The notes below the pieces were generated by a model that was given only the letters and a program-made list of their open reading frames with translations, had not been told where the DNA came from and did not search any database. 64,000 nt of DNA, from the IMG/VR virus record IMGVR_UViG_3300021373_002787, positions 1 through 64,000 of that record. One strand, written 5' to 3'. Shown one piece after another: positions 60,101-64,000 of the stretch. How positions within the stretch are numbered: the first letter of the stretch is position 1; each line of letters opens with the position of its first letter. This stretch comes from a virus. The position numbers and the translations under genes are program-made.

Positions 60101-63100
60101 CACTTGATTGTAAACTCCAGTGTAGTTTGTTGGAATAAAGTCTCCAGCCTCAATAACGCCAACTGTCTCAGAAGGAACAAATACTGATTTTCCAGCTGAA
60201 TTACCTCCTGTAAAGAAGTGAGCATTAAATAACGAAAGTATGTCGCCTCCAAGATTTAATTTATTTGAAGTGTCTACATTTTCAGCTTGAATAAACTGGG
60301 TTAGATTAGAACTTCTAATTAATAGAGTCGCATTTTTTAAGTCATATCCATTTACCTTGCTCTTAACATATACTGCATCTCCGATACTATATGAATCGAA
60401 GTCACTATTATTTCTTATAGCACTTGATAGAGCAAACGCAATATCATTATAAGATCCAAGTCCAGAAAAACTATCGCTAGTAAATCTTTTTCTTCCAAGA
60501 CCTCCTGAAATATCGGCAAAGAAATTACCAATTGTTGGATTAACGTTTGTGTAAATCTCATCAGCTGCAATAATTGTAGAACCGGTTGAAGTAACAACTA
60601 GCTCATTGTCTACTAAGTTTGATTTTCTCTCGACAAATACGACCGAATTGTTTTGGTTTGTTATTTCGAGGCTTAAATCATATCTATTGTAAAATGCATG
60701 TTCTGCTGCTGAATAGATTCCCGTGTTGTTTTCAATATCATATTCAACCTCACTCCATTTTAAAGATAGATTGTTCCAAGTATCGTTTCCAGTAGCTCCT
60801 GTAGAAAACTCAACGTAATTACCCGCAAAATCAGTTATCGTAATTGTTTCACCGTTTACGTTCTTAATAACTTTAAACCTTACCGCCTCTTTTTTAATCA
60901 TTGAAACCTTGATCGAGTCATTTAACCCGGGAGTTCCAACAATTTTAAACTTAATATAATCAGCATCTGCGTTTGGATTATTAATCAATTCGGCGCTAAC
61001 TTCTTTACTTGTAATTCCAAGCCTAGACTTTACAACCTCGTCATTTGCCCCAATAGAAACATTAAACCTTTTAGCATCATATGTTTTTAGAGGATCAAGC
61101 GTATAAAAATCATCTCTTATTTTTGCATATGCTAGAAGACCAGTATCTCTTAATAGCCTGTGTTCTGGAATAGCAAATGTTGGATCTCCTCCTTGTAAAT
61201 ATGAGTCAATGCTTTTAAATTTAATTATCCTATCCTGTACATAAGAAACCTCACCAATTCCTGAATCAAAATCATCAACGTATAGACCAAAGTATCTGTT
61301 AACTGAATATTCTCCAGCAGTTGGATCGTCAAACATAAACTCTAGGTTAACTAAATTAGCACATGCAACCTTGTTTCTTCTAAATCCATCAGTAATAAAG
61401 TCATTCGCATCGGTCATCGAAAGATCCGACTTTACATAATCATCATAAATGTATTCTCCTTTTTGAACAAATCCACCTTTAATCAAGTCAATCCCATTGA
61501 ATGTTGATTTTTCACCTTCTTCCATCGTCACTGTGATTGGAGAACTTGGGAAAAACTCATCTTGAACATATGACCTTAAGTATTTACCAATTGAACTTTG
61601 TTTTGAAAGATCAAATACCTTTACAATTTCTGAATTTGCAACTGCTTTTAAGATTCTGCTCTTTTTACCAACTGCACCATCTCCTAAATCCAAATCAGGG
61701 TTAGGATTGTTCAATCGGTAAATTACAAACTTTTTAGGTACATTTAAGTCTAACCAAATAGGAGCAAGAATTCTGTACTCTTCGTCATATAACTTAGACT
61801 TGTTTATTTTTGTACCATATTGATACATTTCTTCGATTTGTTTTCTATATTGATCTAATACAGAAAAGTCTGAGTATTCTCTAAATACATCGAAAGTTGA
61901 ATCAATCGGTGTTTTATTATCACTGTAGAATCTAGAAACATCATATGCATAACTAGAATCTGCGCTAATTTCGTATCTCTTATATTTTGAATCTGCTAAA
62001 TTTTGATTAGCATCGAAAGAATCCATATAGATGTTATCTAAACCATCAACGACAACCTTAACATTGGTGCTGAGTTTTGGATTAGTTCTTAAAAGAGGCT
62101 TTGATACATTATCTAGCTCATAGTTCTTCTCAATATCCATATTTGGACCAGGAACTATTGGGGCAGGAGTCTCATACTCTGCCATCGTATAGAGCAATGG
62201 ATTATTTGCAATTGCACAGTTTCCACAGTCTGGGAATAATGAAACAACCTCTAAGCTTCCTATTCCAATTTCAGTTGGAGAAACATCAACCACGTTTGGA
62301 TAGTAATTTTCCAATAACAACTTAGCGCTATCAATATCTTCAGAACGGAGCGTATGTGCGTATTCTAAACACTGACATACCCCGTTCACAGCACTTGAAA
62401 GTACAAGCTTATTCTGAACCTTCATATAATCAATAAGATCAGATATCGGACTTGTCTCTCCAATTCTGTGTAAACCATCTACGACATACATTGTATGTGC
62501 ATCAAAACTGGTTGGTGAGGACTGGTTTATTGCGGTAGGATTACATCCATAAAACACATAGAATACATTATATCCTCCATCATCTAATAATTCTGACTCA
62601 CTAATTGAAGGACTTACAACCAAGGGGCATGTAAGTCCATTTGTCATACCTGTATTTGGTATTTGCTGGTATGTAGTTTGTACATTCCCAGAAGAATCTC
62701 TACCGATATAATACCCTCCAGTAAATTGCAAATATTCGTCACTTACAATACTACCATCTGCCGCCATTAATAACACGTCGCTTCCCTCACCAACAATTAA
62801 ATTGTAGTCGCTATTAATTGCAGCCTGTTCTGTCGTATATAGGTAAATATTGTATTGCGCTAGCGTTATTAAGTCAACTGTAGCGGCTGACATATAATAA
62901 AGAGTGGTTGTCTCTTTTGGATAGTGACAAATTGATAAGACGTTATTGCTTGTATCACATTTCGCTAAATTAACATCAATTGACCTAGGGGTAAGATTTC
63001 CACCTAAAATACAATTACCCGTAGTTCCCCATCCACTTGCACCTATAAACTGTGTATAAAATATGGTGTTTTCTCCATAATACCCTAGTGGTGCAAATCC

Positions 63101-64000
63101 ACTTGTTAATGTCTGAGGGCAATAATAAAATCCAACCGCATCTTCTAGGTTTGTAAATAACGGAATGTTATAATCACTAACTATTTCATCATATGTTAAA
63201 GTTTCACCGCCATAGTAGTAGTAAAATGTAGTTTGCGTGGCAGAACTACAATAGTCAGTAGCGTCGTTAGAATAGTATAGGCTTATTTCTGTACCCGCAC
63301 TTGGAATATTATTTGCACATTTAAAAGGAAGATATGCGTTTAGTGCAACTCCACCTAAAGAATCAAAGTTTTCATAATCAAATGGATCACCATCCGCGTG
63401 ATGCCAATCACCATTAGTATCAAATAGATAAAACTCATTAATATCATCACCATAGTAACCTGCAAAGCTACCATCAAATGGTCGCATTCCAGGAGTGGTA
63501 GCTAAATCAGAAATCGAAACAGTCTCCGGTGGAGGACATGTTTCAAATATGTAAAGAGTCTCTGGAGTACCTGCGTTTTCTTGATTGTATATTAATTCTT
63601 CAATTGAAGAAAATTCAGTACCGCTCAGGTAATAAAAAGTTACCTGACCCTTTTCAATACAATATTCGCCATTTGGACTATTAGGATCGGTCAGAGAAAA
63701 GTATGCCGTCAATGACCTTATTTCAGGATAACCTAAACCATCAAAAACACATGGAGTTGGATATTGACCATCGACCCTTCCTCCGTTTTGTAATCTCCAA
63801 GGGGCTATTGAACCGGCAACTGTGTTATCAAACGCTACTTCTGAAATCCATCCATTTTCAGGAGGTTCACCAAACGAACCTGGAGTATCAGTTATAAATG
63901 TCGGTATATTAGCGCTATTAAGCTGTGTTAACGTCATTCCTAACTGTGCACCTGGGCTAGAAGGAGAATAATATAACCTATATTGACCGCTCAGTGCACC
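57179..64000 (-). CDS. Giant virion structural protein, 5' end beyond the window
   Basis: At least 2,273 residues are visible. The frame stays open from the first internal ATG (63937) to the right edge (codons read GALSGQYRLYYSPSS), so the true start is outside. The N-terminal 550 residues hold several diverged copies of a Cys/Tyr-rich beta module (TFYYYYG, LYYMSA, FYYLSG phrases followed by a YN-x-P/L segment). The middle and C-terminal parts are Asn/Asp/Tyr-rich beta structure without recognised domains. It is much larger than T4 gp7 (1,032), the largest T4 baseplate protein. A tail-fibre or baseplate role is likely from position. Confidence 0.8.
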   Translation of the reverse strand, partial: GALSGQYRLYYSPSSPGAQLGMTLTQLNSANIPTFITDTPGSFGEPPENGWISEVAFDNTVAGSIAPWRLQNGGRVDGQYPTPCVFDGLGYPEIRSLTAYFSLTDPNSPNGEYCIEKGQVTFYYLSGTEFSSIEELIYNQENAGTPETLYIFETCPPPETVSISDLATTPGMRPFDGSFAGYYGDDINEFYLFDTNGDWHHADGDPFDYENFDSLGGVALNAYLPFKCANNIPSAGTEISLYYSNDATDYCSSATQTTFYYYYGGETLTYDEIVSDYNIPLFTNLEDAVGFYYCPQTLTSGFAPLGYYGENTIFYTQFIGASGWGTTGNCILGGNLTPRSIDVNLAKCDTSNNVLSICHYPKETTTLYYMSAATVDLITLAQYNIYLYTTEQAAINSDYNLIVGEGSDVLLMAADGSIVSDEYLQFTGGYYIGRDSSGNVQTTYQQIPNTGMTNGLTCPLVVSPSISESELLDDGGYNVFYVFYGCNPTAINQSSPTSFDAHTMYVVDGLHRIGETSPISDLIDYMKVQNKLVLSSAVNGVCQCLEYAHTLRSEDIDSAKLLLENYYPNVVDVSPTEIGIGSLEVVSLFPDCGNCAIANNPLLYTMAEYETPAPIVPGPNMDIEKNYELDNVSKPLLRTNPKLSTNVKVVVDGLDNIYMDSFDANQNLADSKYKRYEISADSSYAYDVSRFYSDNKTPIDSTFDVFREYSDFSVLDQYRKQIEEMYQYGTKINKSKLYDEEYRILAPIWLDLNVPKKFVIYRLNNPNPDLDLGDGAVGKKSRILKAVANSEIVKVFDLSKQSSIGKYLRSYVQDEFFPSSPITVTMEEGEKSTFNGIDLIKGGFVQKGEYIYDDYVKSDLSMTDANDFITDGFRRNKVACANLVNLEFMFDDPTAGEYSVNRYFGLYVDDFDSGIGEVSYVQDRIIKFKSIDSYLQGGDPTFAIPEHRLLRDTGLLAYAKIRDDFYTLDPLKTYDAKRFNVSIGANDEVVKSRLGITSKEVSAELINNPNADADYIKFKIVGTPGLNDSIKVSMIKKEAVRFKVIKNVNGETITITDFAGNYVEFSTGATGNDTWNNLSLKWSEVEYDIENNTGIYSAAEHAFYNRYDLSLEITNQNNSVVFVERKSNLVDNELVVTSTGSTIIAADEIYTNVNPTIGNFFADISGGLGRKRFTSDSFSGLGSYNDIAFALSSAIRNNSDFDSYSIGDAVYVKSKVNGYDLKNATLLIRSSNLTQFIQAENVDTSNKLNLGGDILSLFNAHFFTGGNSAGKSVFVPSETVGVIEAGDFIPTNYTGVYNQVIHISDDTTNRNGTYKKLVLKDKNALKTRDYNIFANNRVTLGLFSAYDMYDMDFDFYSTSNSDLKELDLENSTNVTYQPQVDSNDPAVTLGVGTLEDSKNEIISPEFGNDPIDYFGNLLPLLKNEDSKTVETEKIYSEYDRLKENYTKEKSTDSRVVPTINKWVLKDGTTVREEPYHLNTNEAFGRTNFSPDITKEGREPGSFTHEWFYIDNWPTYFMPDTVNSGNIGAYSDDFNKGFSYINFVNDFEITKSLFESTQYDYFDRFMVGEGTETSTFINDGGVLYNPIFWSKANLTKKYTLIDGGSDVDFSSTIFKGLKFTFKKRKEDQSIVATEFVKNSDFNGYRFSVLAKTRTNSGTNSIDYEFIKNDKFKFIILMIDINIDDSFVNYINRKYMYELQHRIVSSFDTSGNPIYVYADVEIDGAIDVTNIQFNQPGPYVATGIPHNNGTVSRFDQQIAPGRDGTFGRIKIDYGQNYTPNGEDVFIDVVSVLGNEQLQISGPPYYTDANTGLKVNLNPLAIPYSVQTAATYTYIGGGVNAYEVLFNQLSANYFSNLVNNNPGEVTFTTISENGTSLTNQYAVGLDDGNEIVKESTLVAVDDVNRPKSFKLSKQTIGYDIVSQNPYYPFLIRHNGNYTVGLKPVVTFTDIYSFNKVLRNQKDYEPFNRSLKEPYYKMRISSTYDIYKSLAFYNKFNRLGVAFNLGFISDGGEHDKDWGMIKNHFYHKVNEINTLSVTKLSESSEYLPQYPLIGEVAIDKKDVNVFKSSWEAGYYTRSLNGGGVESVPGTISTLEEKSYLGSSAVKTKPSYAIYEFTTSSVNSETTLDGIKLKSNNTTDVVFFEDKDVILADFYLDDLIAKIIGEDGLSATIEKFVDPANSAGDKETVEDDAILYALDNMVPLYNIDSIDIYTNKFKGSGSEVVSSASIDLIDNGGYENDNNFTYEVHGKKSLNFRLIYNKKLGYSYSIRALIKIQS

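Overview
The window reads as part of the genome of a T4-like tailed phage (myovirus). It carries recognisable relatives of T4 gp17, gp20, gp21, gp23, gp4, gp55, gp41, gp61, gp32, gp43, gp44, gp45, gp46, gp47, UvsX, UvsY, UvsW, NrdA, NrdB and an RNase H/flap nuclease. The DNA is AT-rich. Nearly every gene is on the minus strand, so transcription runs from high to low coordinates; the single plus-strand gene is at 8072-8584. Most starts have an A-rich leader and no clear Shine-Dalgarno box, which fits a Bacteroidota (flavobacterial) host. That host assignment is an inference. No tRNA, CRISPR, integrase or insertion sequence was seen.

Layout from right to left (direction of transcription). 64000-51806: tail and fibre genes, with a giant structural protein running off the right edge, a collagen-like fibre protein, a membrane-anchored protein with an outer-membrane-like C-terminus, and a tail-tube-like protein. 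51417-46308: a RuvC-like nuclease, then gp32, gp61, UvsY and UvsW. 46271-33944: a cluster of about 16 genes, most of which start with the same 10-14 residue peptide (consensus MKHVKLFEQFVNEA). This resembles the T4 capsid-targeting sequence that the gp21 protease cuts after [VIL]-x-E. Members include an NMN-adenylyltransferase-like protein, a pol-beta-type nucleotidyltransferase, and ligase-fold proteins nearby. 33831-25155: a HAD protein, methylglyoxal synthase, the N-terminal half of DNA polymerase, nrdB, a 2-oxoglutarate/Fe oxygenase, nrdA, a lone capsid-targeted gene, the sliding clamp, and the C-terminal half of DNA polymerase. 24980-19311: UvsX, gp41, a gp33-like coactivator, gp47 and gp46. 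19278-8576: a gp15-like tail protein, the gp55-like late sigma factor, gp4, portal, core protein, a protease-scaffold fusion, the major capsid protein and a membrane-spanning head-type protein. 8009-1: clamp loader, RNase H, a holin-like protein, a LamG-like structural protein, and the two terminase subunits, the large one cut by the left edge.

How it fits together. A TATATAAA core, usually GATATATAAA, lies about 20-22 nt upstream of many late starts and is probably the late promoter read by the gp55-like sigma with the gp33-like coactivator and the clamp. Several replication-associated proteins end in a -LF tail that could dock on the clamp. The most unusual feature is the capsid-targeted cargo set. 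It shows gene duplication, in-frame fusions through translated A-rich leaders, a decayed targeting peptide, and enzymes that would be pre-loaded in the head and delivered with the DNA. Other notable points are a DNA polymerase split into genes about 4.9 kb apart, a phage methylglyoxal synthase, and a fused prohead protease-scaffold.
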